The notes: generated from the sequence alone by a model not told the origin. A DNA stretch of 64,000 nucleotides from Chaetoceros tenuissimus (GCA_021927905.1 BLLK01000058.1:186001-250000), one strand, 5' to 3'. Shown: positions 53,408 to 64,000, counted from the first letter of the stretch. A program made the numbers and translations.

Positions 53408-54670
53408 ATGGCGTCAGTGTATCTAGAATATATATGTTTCCCAATCGTGAATAGGTAAGTGAACAGTTTTTGTGTATGCTGCAGATCAAAACAGAAGAGA
53501 GAAACAACGTACTTACTCGTAGAGCTCTAATGTTGATGTGAAATTTCGTTCATATTTTACTTATTGCAATCAATGGTTATCATCCATCTGGCCAGCAGCC
53601 ATCAAAGTTCGCTCTTGGGTTGATTGGATCCCCTTTCAACCCCCACCAGACGTGGATTATTAGTAGAGGGGGAGCTTTCGGAGAAGGAGTTGGAACATCC
53701 TGGAACAGTCAGGAACAATGAAATTCTGCCTCGATCTTCATGAAGATTTTTTGGTAATGCATTCTTTGAATTTCTCACATCAATCATAAAAAACTGCAAA
53801 CTTGCACAATTGCATAGATTTCAAAAGCGATTCAAATACTTCTAACATGAGTGACAAATGTATATATGGAACACATCTATGCGATGATGAGTACTGTGAT
53901 TATCATGATGTATATGATTATGACAATTTCAGCTTATAAGATGTGAATTCTAAATCAGGAAGGAGAGGTGGAAAGAACGAGAAAAAGGGATGCGAAAGCA
54001 TATATTCTGCGAGACATACAAGGATACTTTCGGAAAGGAGGGCAAAGAAGAAAAATTTGAAGGCTTAATGGAAAATTGACATAGTCGAGAGGGAGAAGGA
54101 TTGATTTGACCACTTCCTATCGATAGGTGTTGTTCTCTTCATAAAATAATTCTACATGATTTTGAACAAAGAGTATATAGCCTCACAATTATGTAAGATT
54201 TTTCATTTAGTTCAAATAATGAAATATGGTACTATTGACAGCAACCTATTATTTCGAACATTATGGAACTATCCAAACGCTGTCAGGCAGAAGAAATTTC
54301 AATGTTTTGGTTCATATGAACCTTTAGATATTCTATGCATATAATTCCAAAGAGAAAATATGTGCGATGGTAATTTTATCAGTATTTATCAGTATATCCA
54401 GCCAAGCGAGGTATAGGATTTTTCATTATTCATTTTCTTTTTTTGATCTTCTTGATTGCCTCATTATTCTCATATTTAAAATCCACAAAAGGCCTATCAG
54501 AATTGAATATGACATTTTGTCCGAAAGCTTTTTATGCCGATGACCAACTACGTACACTCACAAAGAAGAATCATCGTACGAGGGGTAGAACCAATCGTAC
54601 ATCCATCTCACCCAGTCCGTCCATCTTCTCATTTGATTTAAAGCCCGATTCTCACAATATCTATTCAATT
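53408..54670. other. Long divergent intergenic region
   Basis: The longest gene-free gap apart from the transposon edges, 1263 bp, between two genes facing away from each other. It contains only short frames; a 30-codon frame at 53848 rich in Asp, Tyr and Cys has no support. Two promoters must be here. No RNA gene or repeat is recognised. Confidence 0.45.
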
Positions 54671-56441
54671 ATGATGCTTCGACTTGAAGCAATTTGTGCG
54701 TTACTTCTTTTCAGTCATGTGGATGCAACGAGCATGAAGATGGATTTTCTTCGTTTGGGAGATGTTCGTACAGGTGAGTACCATACGTACTTGACTTTTT
54801 CAGAATAACACACCGCTTGTTGAAGTTCATGAATCTAAATATTTCTGTTGTGAATCCTTTAGATCCAATCATTAACCCAACATGTCTATCTGATCATGTA
54901 CACACCTTTTATGGCGCGAATAAGATGAGACCAGAAACAACCTATGAAGATCTCAGAGCTGCAACTGGAAACACTGGTAATGTCCAAGAAAATAAGTCCT
55001 TGTACTGGCACCCGACTGTATACAAATATATATCACAAGGATTAGATTATCTGTATACAAAGTATCAGGTTCTGGAGTATACACAAAAGCAGATATATGG
55101 TTTGCCAGTGCTTACTATGTCTGGGAGACTGGTAGTGCAACAGCTTTCCCAAATGGATTCAAAATGGTTGCAGGGAATAATGGGATTGCAGAAGCAAAAG
55201 CAGAGGCGGAATGTGTAGAACCATCTGCGTGTGAACGCACTGATGGTGGTTGTGGTTCGGATGACACAAGTTTTTTTCCTGAAACGGCATGTTATGAATT
55301 AGAAGTGTAAGTTTTTACTTTGGTGTGCCATTAGCGCATTCTCATGCAAATTTACTAAGTTTTTTTAATAGTTCCATGTCTTTCCCTTCTTGCTGGGATG
55401 GGAAATCCTTAGATTCAGAAGATCATAAAAGTCATGTTAGCTATGATATTGATGGAGGTGTATTTGGTGCGTATTTAGTTACGAAATGATTTTTCCGTAC
55501 AGCAATATTTCATACGTGGATTCTAACAGCTTTCATGACATGCTTACATAAAAAGATGGTGAATGCCCAGACTCGCATCCTGTGAAAATACCTCAAATAC
55601 AACTCTTTTTTCGTATTCAGAATTATTCCGGAGGAAAGCATGTATTTGCAGATGGAACTTCATATTATCACGCTGACTATTTCTCAGGGTGGGATGAAAC
55701 TTTTTTACAAAAGGTCCTCGATGAATGTTCAAATGAAAGTGACGCTGCCTCCCCAGATGCTTGTAAGTAAATTGTATTGACATAGACTAGTGATTTACTT
55801 GATATCATCCTCTCATTTCTAACATTATCCACTCATTCAATAAAATAGGGTGTGAAAACCATGTCACTTTTCTCGATGCTCCAAAGTCCTTTGGAGATGA
55901 CAAGGAAGATTCTGATATCGTTTCAGACCTCTTGCCTTTTCAACCTCCTACTTTTGACACATCCACCATCACTACTGAAGCGATCGAAGGAGTAACAAGT
56001 TTACCTCGTGGTAGTTGTACAGGTACTCTTGTTCCTGAAGATGGACCTAATCCTACCCCAAACCCTCCTACTTCCTCTCCAGTTTCTACTCCAACCACCA
56101 CCAATGATGATGATACCTGCCGTGATGACGATAGGAAATTTGAACTGCAAAATGGAGCCAAAAAGACTTGCAAATGGGTTAGTAAGAAAAATACATCCAA
56201 AAGATGCGCTAAGAAAACAGATGGCGACTCCACCGTCTCCGATCTATGCCCAGTCACATGTCAAGATCCAGAGAATCCAACTTGCACTCCAACAGACTAT
56301 GTGGGTAAATTTGAGATGCCGAATGGAAAAGAACGTTCTTGTAATTATCCTCTACAGAACAATGGTGCGAAGAAAGAAAAGAGGTGTGGAAATAATGCAA
56401 TTCGAGCGAACTGTCCAGTGACTTGTGAGGAGTATTTGTAA
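54671..56441 (+). CDS. Secreted DUF1996 protein with Cys-rich C-terminal modules
   Basis: Exons 54671-54773, 54863-55306, 55372-55466, 55556-55762 and 55849-56441, with introns of 89, 65, 89 and 86 nt. A signal peptide is followed by DUF1996 blocks: TDPIINPTCLSDHVHTFYGA, SLYWHPTVYK, ADIWFASAYYVWETGSATAF, FPSCWDGKSLDSEDHKSHVS and DGTSYYHADYFSGWDETFLQ. A Pro/Thr linker leads to two related Cys modules ending CPVTC. DUF1996 proteins occur in fungi and algae; function unknown. Within exon 2 a 35-bp segment with 11-bp direct repeats breaks the frame between YWHPTVYK and VSGSGVYTK; removing it restores a 468-aa frame. It could be a mutation, assembly error or unusual intron. Confidence 0.75.
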
Positions 56442-56548
56442 AAATGCACCCCTAGTGTAAACGACATAGTAAAGGCAATTTTGTGTATTTGTTTTGAACA
56501 ATATCTCTCTTTAGTTAGTGATGTAGAATTTAGTATTGAAAAAGTATT

Positions 56549-58144
56549 CTAAATCTTTCTTTGTAAAATGTGAATAGCATCGCTTGTAGCAATACGTTTA
56601 TTTCTGAAGTCAAATGAAGGAAAGCCGGGAACTGTTTCAATAACTTTGTATGCATTCATATCTTTATCTTCCGATAAAACATAGTCAAAGGTTATTCTGG
56701 ATGTGCCCTTTAGCTGATTATTTTTTTCGTAACCTCCTTTCTGAAATTTACAAAGCGGGCAATCTCTCAGAATGGAGCTTTGACCAAACAACGAAACACC
56801 AGTCATTGTGGATGCCACATCAATGTAGATGTTCACTTCTTTTTCTAATGCCTTTTTTTCTTTGAGCAACTTCTTCAGAGAAATGATTGCCTCACCTCCT
56901 GGATAATTCATTTTCGATAGTTGAATAAATGCGAAGCTAGCAAGGAATGAAATACAAACAATTGCGAGGCATCCGAGATAAAGAATGGATGCTAGTAGAG
57001 TAGAATGTTTCTTTGAATTTACTCTCTCATCAGATGTCTTTTGATTATGCGAGAACTGTACGCATTTGTGGCACGATGCGATTGTTTTTGCTGCGAAGAC
57101 ATTGAACATTGGAAAAGTAACGAAAATGAACCGTATTTCTTTGTGGGGCAGGATGGAATAGAGACCTACGAATGCAAGTACTGGTATAATGTATGATATT
57201 CCATCAAGATCCAAAAACTGAACTCTGAATCCACATAATATCTGCGGTAGACGAGTAAATGATAACGGAATCAGCAATAATGGTAATAGTAATCCTTTTG
57301 GCAAAGCTTTTACAAAGTACCAATGCCAAGGTGATGTTCCATATTCACTGGACCTATTTTCAACAGTGTTAAACAATAGAACTTCTCCCTCGGGCCATAA
57401 GAATCTCTGCCATAATAAGGAATCGATTGGCACAGTGAGCATCAGGGAAGCGATTACTGTGACAATACCAATCTTGATTGCTTTGAAAAAAGGGACTTCT
57501 TTCCGCAGAAGTAATGTGATGCCAACTGTAGCCAATAAAATAATCACATCACATCTGAAAACAACAGCCGCAGCCGTCAAAAATACTACCGACCTTGTAA
57601 TTTTAGATTCAAACCAATCGGCATAACTGTGAGTAACCAATACAAGAGCAAATGAATTTGGAAGCATCCTTGAAGAGTAAAAAGGAAGATGAAACTGACA
57701 TGCAGTGATGAAGAGGAAATATCTCCCTACTAAGAATCCTTTAGAAATTCCAAATCGAAAATTTGCTGCTACTGATAATCTGTAAAACGCATGAATGTTG
57801 AAGGAAAGCAAAACACCACGAGCCAGAGTCTGTATTGTGAGTGGGTCCAACTCAATATCCAAAATGGTTTTGATAGGATATGTTATGATATTCAGCACTA
57901 TGGATATAACCAATGGACCAAGAAACGTCCTAGGTACAACTCCAGGAAATCTTAAATGATCATAAACATCAAGACCTGACTTATCCCCACTCATGTAAGC
58001 TTTGATTGCTGGCCCCAAGCCATGATAGTACAGATCATGAGTTGCTTGCAGATTGAACGATTCCTCGACTTTGGAATGAGGGCATTGAAGTAATGAAAAT
58101 ATGCAAACGCCAAATAGAGCGCAAAGACTCAAATATTTAATCAT
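56549..58144 (-). CDS. ALG12: ALG12 alpha-1,6-mannosyltransferase
   Basis: The 531-aa multi-span protein has GT22-family motifs: KVEESFNLQATHDLYYHG near the N-terminus (acidic catalytic loop), YDHLRFPGVVPRTFLGP, SSEYGTSPWHWYFVKALPKG, and HKEIRFIFVTFPMF. This order matches ALG12, which adds the eighth mannose to the lipid-linked N-glycan precursor in the ER lumen from dolichol-phosphate mannose. About ten hydrophobic helices alternate with these loops. It is a single exon, and the length is in the family range. Confidence 0.92.
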   Translation of the reverse strand: MIKYLSLCALFGVCIFSLLQCPHSKVEESFNLQATHDLYYHGLGPAIKAYMSGDKSGLDVYDHLRFPGVVPRTFLGPLVISIVLNIITYPIKTILDIELDPLTIQTLARGVLLSFNIHAFYRLSVAANFRFGISKGFLVGRYFLFITACQFHLPFYSSRMLPNSFALVLVTHSYADWFESKITRSVVFLTAAAVVFRCDVIILLATVGITLLLRKEVPFFKAIKIGIVTVIASLMLTVPIDSLLWQRFLWPEGEVLLFNTVENRSSEYGTSPWHWYFVKALPKGLLLPLLLIPLSFTRLPQILCGFRVQFLDLDGISYIIPVLAFVGLYSILPHKEIRFIFVTFPMFNVFAAKTIASCHKCVQFSHNQKTSDERVNSKKHSTLLASILYLGCLAIVCISFLASFAFIQLSKMNYPGGEAIISLKKLLKEKKALEKEVNIYIDVASTMTGVSLFGQSSILRDCPLCKFQKGGYEKNNQLKGTSRITFDYVLSEDKDMNAYKVIETVPGFPSFDFRNKRIATSDAIHILQRKI

Positions 58145-58544
58145 TATAAGTTCATGGAAACATTAGTGATAGCCTATGCCTCCATTACTTGCGTAGTAGT
58201 AAATATATTTACTCGTAATTAAATACAGCTTCGTGCCTTCGTGCCTCTTGCCTCGTCGATCGTCGACTCGCTTCCTTTTGGACCAGCTAGTACCTATCGT
58301 CATTGGTCATTGACTTCTTTGTGGACTGAAAGACTGAAGCAATGTAGTTGGACTGAAGATAGAATAACACAGGAGTAATTTTGATGTGATCAGCACTGTT
58401 CAGATTCCTAACCTCAGTATGATCCCATATGCTGCGAACAAAAAGTTGGTCTTACCATTCAATTTTTATAGTTGTTATTTAAAATTACTTGTCATCTGAA
58501 TAGGAACTAAACCACATGCATTTTTTTCTATCTATTGTCATTTT
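58145..58544. promoter_or_regulatory. Upstream region of the ALG12 gene
   Basis: Spacer between two minus-strand genes, holding the promoter of ALG12 and the 3' end of threonine synthase. It includes short CGTGCCTC and TCGATCGTCGA palindrome-like motifs near 58235-58268. Not assigned. Confidence 0.4.
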
Positions 58545-60158
58545 CTATCTCTTCTTAGCTAATTGAGATGCGACAAGTGCAACGAGTGCAACAGCAGCTG
58601 CAGACAAAACAGTCTTCTTCAATTGTGCAGTCTTAAGTCCAGCTGCCTTCTCGTTAGCGATACGCTCCTCAATTCTCTTCTCCATAAATGCTTGTACAAC
58701 AGATGCATCATTAGGGCAATTAGATGATCTAGTCTTCATACTGAATAGCTTGGAAAGTTGTGGGGGAGGAGTTGGTAGTGGGTCTACAGCTCTTTGACAT
58801 GCCGCTGGGAATTTAGCATCATGAGCTGTAGCAAGTGCGACAGTGGCCTTGCTAACTTCTCCCAGTTGATGAATAGCACTTACACCAACAGCAGTATGTG
58901 GGCAGAGCATGTAGTCGTATTTGTCCTTGTATTCCTTAATAGTTTGAAGAGTCATTGCGGTGTCTGCGCGAGCAGAAAGGAAGTCTTTTCTTGCTTCCTC
59001 TAGTTTCTTTCCGGTCAAAGTAATCTTTCCAGTAGATTCGAAAGCCTTCATCCAACTTGACAAAACAGTTGGATCGTCTCCGGCAAGATGGTATAGGTAT
59101 CTCTCGAAGTTGCTGGAAACACAGATATCCATGGAAGGACTAATGGTCTCAGCAATGTCATAACGATGGTATTCTCCCTTGGAGAAGAAACGATGAAGAA
59201 TATCATTTTCGTTGGTTGCTACAATAAGCTTTCCAACTGGCAATCCCATGCGTTTCGAGTAGTATCCAGCAAGGATATCTCCAAAGTTTCCGGTTGGAAC
59301 AGAATAATTTACAGTTTCGATATCTGGGTTTTCATCTGTTACACGGAAATAAGACCAGTAGTAATATGTGGTCTGTGCAAGTACACGACACCAGTTGATG
59401 GAGTTAACAGCACCAAGCTTTACACGGTCTCTGAACTCTTTATTTGCAAAAGATGCCTTTACAATGTCTTGACAATCATCAAAAGTTCCATCTACAGCTA
59501 CACAGTGGATGTTGGAATCTGGAACAGTGGTCATCTGTCTCTCCTGAATTTCAGAAACACGTCCATTTGGGAAAAGAATTACACAATCAATACCCTTCTT
59601 TCCACGAAGTCCATAGATTGCTGCAGATCCAGTATCTCCTGAGGTTGCTCCAAGAACTGCAAGACGTCCTCCATTTGATCCAGTCTCAAGGAAATATTCA
59701 AAGAAATTTCCAAGCATTTGCAATGCTACGTCTTTGAATGCAAAAGTTGGTCCATGGAAAAGTTCCTATTTACGACGACAGCATAAGAATATATATAGGT
59801 GTAAAGTAATCCCATTTACAGTAATCGTATAAACACTTACCAAAACGTAGTGACCACCATATTCCTTTACAGGGGTAACATCCTCGTGACGGAAAGCACC
59901 ACAACTTCTCTTTACAATTTCAGCCAACTTCTTCTTTGGTACCTGATCCTCCTCCACAAACTTGGAGATAACCTCAACCGCGAGATCAGGGTAGGAAAGG
60001 GAGCGCCAGCTGCCAAGCTCTTCCTTTGAAACAGTAGGAAAAGAATCAGGAATGAATAGACCGCGATCGTGTGCTAGTCCAGTCATTACAACATCACGGA
60101 AACTCAGGTTCTTTTGAGTCTCACATCCTCTTGTTGATGAATAAGTAACAGATACCAT
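58545..60158 (-). CDS. Threonine synthase with C-terminal hydrophobic tail, 512 aa
   Basis: Exon 59841-60158 joins through a 75-nt intron to exon 58545-59765. The yeast-type fold is clear: STRGCETQKNLSFRDVVMTG, ELFHGPTFAFKDVALQML with the PLP lysine in FKD, VLGATSGDTGSAAIYGL, and VNYSVPTGNFGDILAGYYSK. It converts O-phosphohomoserine to threonine. The last 25 residues (LKKTVLSAAAVALVALVASQ then a basic end) form one transmembrane helix flanked by Lys, a tail-anchor-like feature not usual in the family. There is no plastid presequence at the visible start, and no upstream exon can be proven. Confidence 0.92.
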
Positions 60159-60489
60159 CTTGAATATATAATTTCAAAGGTTTAACAACTATAAAGGTTC
60201 TTTGATAAACAGGCTTTCGCAACTGCAATGGTAACTTCATTCAATTCAATCGTAATTAGGAGCAAGCTCACTTCTACTAGCTTTAGCGACTTGAATGGTT
60301 GGCAGCAAAGACTCCACGCATTGAAAAACGTCAGATTCCCCCCCTAAAATATTGAATCTCAAAAATAAATTGGATGACACTCATCATCTCTCGCTCGTCA
60401 TTGTTCATTGTGCACAGCACCACTCTACGAGGTATCATCTCTGTTTTCTGACATCTAGACTACACAACAACATCATATATTACAAAAAT
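60159..60489. promoter_or_regulatory. Divergent promoter region
   Basis: Spacer between divergent start codons. The downstream gene's frame is open from 60352 but lacks an ATG before 60490. Confidence 0.4.
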
Positions 60490-61575
60490 ATGAATATTTC
60501 CAAAGCATACATAGTTGCATTCTTCATTATATCTCAACACAGTCAACATGTTCTTGGCTTTGGGTGCTCGAAAGATAGACATAGTAGCTTGACAACAGAC
60601 ATTATTATTTGCCAACCATCATGTCGAAATGAGAAAGCTATAATAAAAAGTGGAGGAAGGAACGAAATAATAGAATCATCCTCAGAGACTCGAAGAAACG
60701 TTTTGAAAAAGTTAGGTCTATTTATTTCTAGCATCCCTGTTGGTATTCAACCAGGTATGGCACGAGCAGATGATGACAGTACTCTACCAAACATAGGAAT
60801 GAAGAAATCTTCTCCAAAGAAACCATTTGCACCTGCGTCAGCATTATTACCGGCGGCTAGGGTGAAATATACTGTGGAAGAATCTATTCGTTTGCTGGAA
60901 GAATTGGAAACTTTTGGTACCGATAAGAAACCACTGGATGATGTCATAATGGATCTAAATAAACTGATTGGTGTGAACTCGTATATGTCTCCTTTGTCTG
61001 GAAATGAATCAAAGAAAAATAAGGCTGCGCCAATTGATGAAGAACTAATGAAACCATCCAAGGCAAAGTTATATCAAGAAACTTACAATGATAAATTGAA
61101 AGATATATCTCCGATAGATGTCCCATATGCATTGCTTACAAAAGCAGGAGATTATAGGCAGTTTGATCAACTTCAAAAGCGTCAACGAAAATTAGAGAAA
61201 CTTAATCCTATTCGTGAGGCATTCAATTACTATACACGGCAACTCCAATTTGATACAGAGTATTATGTATTGAATGCAAGTGCTGAAGATAAAAAGAAGA
61301 TGATTCGAAATGATGCTCTGCCAGATATCAAATCGGTCATTGTATCAGATCTAGATCTACGGGATTTGATCCGGAATCAAGTTCTTGATGCGTATGATGA
61401 TGTCAAGTTTGGGTTGGAATATCAAGTTAATAATTACAAAACTGGAAAAAGTGATTTTGATGGAAACGAATTGAAAGCGACATTGATGCGTGCCAAGAAT
61501 GAGATAGATCGGTGGTTTTCGTTTATTGATAGTTCTGATGTCAATGCTGCTATGGAAACTGTAGGAAATGAATGA
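60490..61575 (+). CDS. Predicted thylakoid-lumen protein with twin-arginine signal, 361 aa
   Basis: A tripartite presequence is visible: signal peptide ending HVLGFG (plastid motif), a Ser/Arg-rich transit-like part, then ETRRNVLKKLGLFISSIPVG with a twin Arg and an ARA cleavage site followed by DDD. This predicts Tat-dependent delivery to the thylakoid lumen. The mature part is helical and charged (ESIRLLEELETFGTDKKPL; FNYYTRQLQFDTEYYVLNAS; ATLMRAKNEIDRWFSFID), compatible with a PsbQ-like four-helix fold but longer than PsbQ. The link to photosystem II is therefore uncertain. It shares a pathway with the Tat subunit encoded at 42588-44086. Confidence 0.75.
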   Translation: MNISKAYIVAFFIISQHSQHVLGFGCSKDRHSSLTTDIIICQPSCRNEKAIIKSGGRNEIIESSSETRRNVLKKLGLFISSIPVGIQPGMARADDDSTLPNIGMKKSSPKKPFAPASALLPAARVKYTVEESIRLLEELETFGTDKKPLDDVIMDLNKLIGVNSYMSPLSGNESKKNKAAPIDEELMKPSKAKLYQETYNDKLKDISPIDVPYALLTKAGDYRQFDQLQKRQRKLEKLNPIREAFNYYTRQLQFDTEYYVLNASAEDKKKMIRNDALPDIKSVIVSDLDLRDLIRNQVLDAYDDVKFGLEYQVNNYKTGKSDFDGNELKATLMRAKNEIDRWFSFIDSSDVNAAMETVGNE

Positions 61576-61838
61576 GTTGTGGTAATGTGTTATAGCTTGC
61601 TATCTGTCTTTCATCAATAATTTTATAGTAACAAAATAATGCAACTAAAATGTGAAAATACCTAGGAAAGTTAAGTACGGTTACTAGAGAAAGAAAGGGG
61701 GAGGGGGGAGGAAGACAAGAAATACAAACCGTATCAAGTAGATATTGTACTTACCTGCTACTAAGAAACCCTTTTTGTGCCCATCTCTCGCCCTTTCTTC
61801 TCTCCGCTCACAATTTCACGTCAAACCACGATATCAAG

Positions 61839-62732
61839 ATGGCACCTCAACTTGTAAGTCTACTACCTACTGTCCTGATCTATCCTAGAAACAGAATGAA
61901 TCTGTGCTCTGAGAAATCCGAATTTTCTTGTGGAGATGGACCTACCTCCGAAATAAGCGAATAATCTCACAGGGATTATGATAACCACGAAGTCGATGTT
62001 ATTGCAACCACTGTGAAGACTATTCAACACGAGAAAGTTGTGTTTGAACTTGCTTCTTTGAAGAAGTTATAATAAACAATGTTCTACTAAAGAGCAGGAT
62101 CTCAGAATCCAATAAATAGTTTACCCCTTTTGGGACAATCATCTCACCTTTGTTTTTGTTGAATATAGAAAGTAAACGGAACTGTTGGACCAAAGAAGGC
62201 TAAGGCACCAGTTGCTGCAGGAAAGTACTACCCAGCTGATGATGTTAAGACCCCTCTTGTAAACCGTAAGGCAAAGAGAAACAACGCTGCAAAGGTTCGT
62301 GCTTCCATCACCCCTGGAACCGTTCTTATCCTTCTTGCTGGACGTTTCCGTGGTAAGCGTGTTGTCGCTCTTAAGGTTCTTGAGTCTGGACTTGTTCTTG
62401 TATCTGGACCTTACAAGGTAAACGGAGTTCCACTTCGCCGTGTGAGCCCAGCTTACGTTATCGCAACTTCCACCAAGGTTGATGTTTCTTCTGTTGATGT
62501 TGCTTCTATCAACGATGCTTACTTTGCACGCGTAAAGTCTTCTGAGGAGGAGGAATTCTTCGCTGGAGATGCACCAAAGCCAGCAATTGTTTCTGATCAG
62601 CGCAAGGCGGACCAAAAGAAGGTTGATGCTGCTTTGTTGAAGGCTGTTGATGCTACCCCAATGCTCAAGGCATACCTTGCTGCTAGATTCACCCTTTCCG
62701 GAAACGACAAGCCACACAACATGGTTTTCTAA
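61839..62732 (+). CDS. RPL6: 60S ribosomal protein eL6
   Basis: A 15-nt first exon (61839-61853, MAPQL) joins through a 315-nt intron (GTAAGT to GAATATAG) to exon 62169-62732, giving 192 aa. The second exon shows SITPGTVLILLAGRFRGKRV, VLESGLVLVSGPYKVNGVPL, RRVSPAYVIATSTKVDVSSV and the C-terminal KAYLAARFTLSGNDKPHN, all typical of eL6. It is a structural protein of the large subunit. Its coding region is more GC-rich than its neighbours, as in uS11 here, fitting strong codon bias in highly expressed genes. Confidence 0.94.
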
Positions 62733-62887
62733 GTTAAGGGACTAGTAAATTAAAAAAAAATGTAATAATAGGCTATATTTATTTCGATATGAGTATAGAA
62801 ATAAATTCTAAGTACAATGTAAGGACTGACTGTTCACACCATTGAGAAAGTTACTTTCACCATCCAAGTGTTTATACATAATAATAG

Positions 62888-63289
62888 TTACTTCCGCCGT
62901 GTATCGTTTTGACTTTGGACCCATTTCTCGGTGATGGAGGCTTTCTTCTTCTTTCTTTCTTGTTGTTTTTCCTTAAATCTGTGTAGGATCAAGTGAAAAA
63001 AAGGAATGCAACTCGCATGTGAGATGAAGGAAATACGAGTAATATTTAAGCCAAAACAATGTTCCACTCCATCAATGATAGATTCTCAAATAAAATGATT
63101 GCCATTTATGATTTCTCAAACTCACTCTTTGTCTCTCAAGTTGTGACGTTTATTTCTTTCTCTTCTATTCTCAGGATTTTCAATAATCTCTCTCTTCTTT
63201 GCAGGTTTATCATCAAAAACAGTTAAAACCTTTCCTGCTTTCTTTTTTGCTTTGGCTACTGCCATCCCTGTTTTGATATCGTTTCCCAT
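62888..63289 (-). CDS. Small basic protein, 84 aa, two exons
   Basis: Exon 63126-63289 joins through a 147-nt intron (GTGAGT to CTACACAG) to exon 62888-62978. The protein starts MGNDIKTGMAVAKAKKKAGK, continues LTVFDDKPAKKREIIEN, and ends with KEKQQERKKKKASITEKWVQ. It is about a third Lys/Arg and helical. The VFDD motif followed by a basic helix recalls the RRP17/NOL12 group, but the match is too short to assign. Both exons fall below the usual frame-length cut-off, so the gene is easily missed. Confidence 0.55.
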
Positions 63290-63339
63290 TCTGTTCAAAA
63301 GCGTCGATTATATAGTTTTAAGGAAGTTGTCGTTGTTCA

Positions 63340-63858
63340 ATGAATGTACTAGATATAGAGATTGCTTTGGGACTACTATGTAGTATGTAGTGTGAATGAA
63401 GTCTTGGTTACAAAGTAAGTATGGTAGAATAGAAAAAACACAAACAAAAAAGAGGAGCACAAGAAGCTGCTGTTGTTTAATACGATTCAGTAGGCTCCGA
63501 CCAAAACCAATCTGCGACCATCCACGATCTACTTGCACACCTACAAAATAATGTCGATTTTGAAATTTCTGATAATCATGTCATTTTTGATGGTTCTGGG
63601 GATTATTTCAAGAACGGGCATGCAGGAAATGCTCGAGTCAAAGCAATTATGCATTCTGAAATGCAAGGACAGTCGGTAAGAGGTGAAGCTGAACGAGTAT
63701 TTCTAGCAAAAGTAGAGGAAACAACATTTGAATATGTTTACTATGACTCGAAGACAGGCAAATATTCTTTTATTTCAGACGATGAAAAGAGAAACAGGAT
63801 CTCCAGATATTTTCGAGAGGCATGGAAAAAGCGTCGAAACAAAAGTAAGAAATTATAA
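63340..63858 (+). CDS. DUF6824-like protein, about 136 aa; first exon uncertain
   Basis: The well-supported part runs from about 63491 to 63858: HVIFDGSGDYFKNGHAGNAR, a central helix, VYYDSKTGKYSFISDDEKRN and RISRYFREAWKKRRNKSKK. This resembles the DUF6824 domain, common and expanded in diatoms, where an invariant HPGN is expected; here it reads HAGN. That frame has no ATG before 63649. A possible first exon is 63340-63382 with a 108-nt intron (GTATGT to ATTCAG), in frame. A start at the internal Met 63649 is the alternative, losing half the domain. DUF6824 function is unknown. Confidence 0.5.
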
Positions 63859-64000
63859 AGTAAGAACATGAATATAAAGTAACAGTATTTCTCAAAAGGC
63901 GTCGCTTTTGAAATTTGCATGAAATTTGCATTAATAATCTGAAAAGAGACTAAAAAGAAGTTGATTTGATGATTTTGCGATTCCGTAAGGTAGACTCAAA

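Noticed and set aside
53848-53940. A 30-codon Asp/Tyr/Cys-rich frame
   Set aside because: It is too short and has no family, splice or context support.
62139-62717. Minus-strand frame of 192 codons
   Set aside because: It is the antisense shadow of ribosomal protein eL6, created by its biased codon use.

Overview
The window looks like nuclear DNA of an AT-rich diatom or a close stramenopile relative. Genes are dense, lie on both strands, and are split by short GT-AG introns, mostly 66-96 nt. Several proteins begin with a signal peptide ending in a diatom-type plastid motif with an aromatic residue just after the cleavage site (TspO-like, Tat subunit, MsrB-like, GlyRS, a lumenal protein). Families common in these algae are present, including DUF1996, a DUF6824-like protein and a phosphoglycerate mutase with a mitochondrial-type N-terminus. 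I cannot name the species.

Layout. 1-8.6 kb: end of an ankyrin protein, an unknown two-exon gene, a serine palmitoyltransferase small subunit, glycyl-tRNA synthetase, a plastid TspO-like protein, Pol III subunit RPC5 and a COPI-associated EF-hand membrane protein. 9-20 kb: ribosomal uS11, an unknown protein, a large zinc-ribbon/coiled-coil protein, mitochondrial Cpn10, an RWDD2-like protein, a four-helix membrane protein and PGAP1. 20.5-26.8 kb: a low-complexity protein with a Myb/SANT-like block, then three unknown proteins. 27.1-31.9 kb: a complete P-element-like DNA transposon. 32.3-38.1 kb: a divergent carrier-like protein, then a secreted sulfatase and a secreted phosphoesterase-LamG-Cys-rich protein in tandem. 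38.6-53.4 kb: choline-transporter-like protein, REXO4-type exonuclease, a TatA/B-family subunit, MsrB-like protein, tRNA m3C methyltransferase, UFD1, phosphoglycerate mutase, RPB10, a small basic protein and an SLC25 carrier with a signal peptide. 54.7-64 kb: secreted DUF1996 protein, ALG12, threonine synthase with a C-terminal hydrophobic tail, a predicted Tat-targeted thylakoid-lumen protein, ribosomal eL6, a small basic protein and a DUF6824-like protein.

Most genes are unrelated housekeeping genes and I see no operon-like system. Some share pathways: the Tat subunit and the twin-arginine lumen protein; RPC5 and RPB10; GPI/N-glycan enzymes PGAP1 and ALG12; and the secreted sulfatase, phosphoesterase and DUF1996 proteins, which suggest extracellular sulfate or phosphate work.

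The strongest unusual finding is the 4.8-kb P-like transposon at 27093-31926. It has 28-bp perfect terminal inverted repeats, extended to about 46 bp imperfectly, a second pair of subterminal inverted repeats, a 1038-aa transposase, and a roughly 437-codon extension in the same frame beyond a single TAA. A possible 84-nt intron would remove that stop. Other points worth checking are a 35-bp frame-shifting insertion bounded by 11-bp direct repeats in the DUF1996 gene, a 37-nt intron in the phosphoesterase gene, long introns within five codons of the start in three housekeeping genes, and the membrane tail on threonine synthase.
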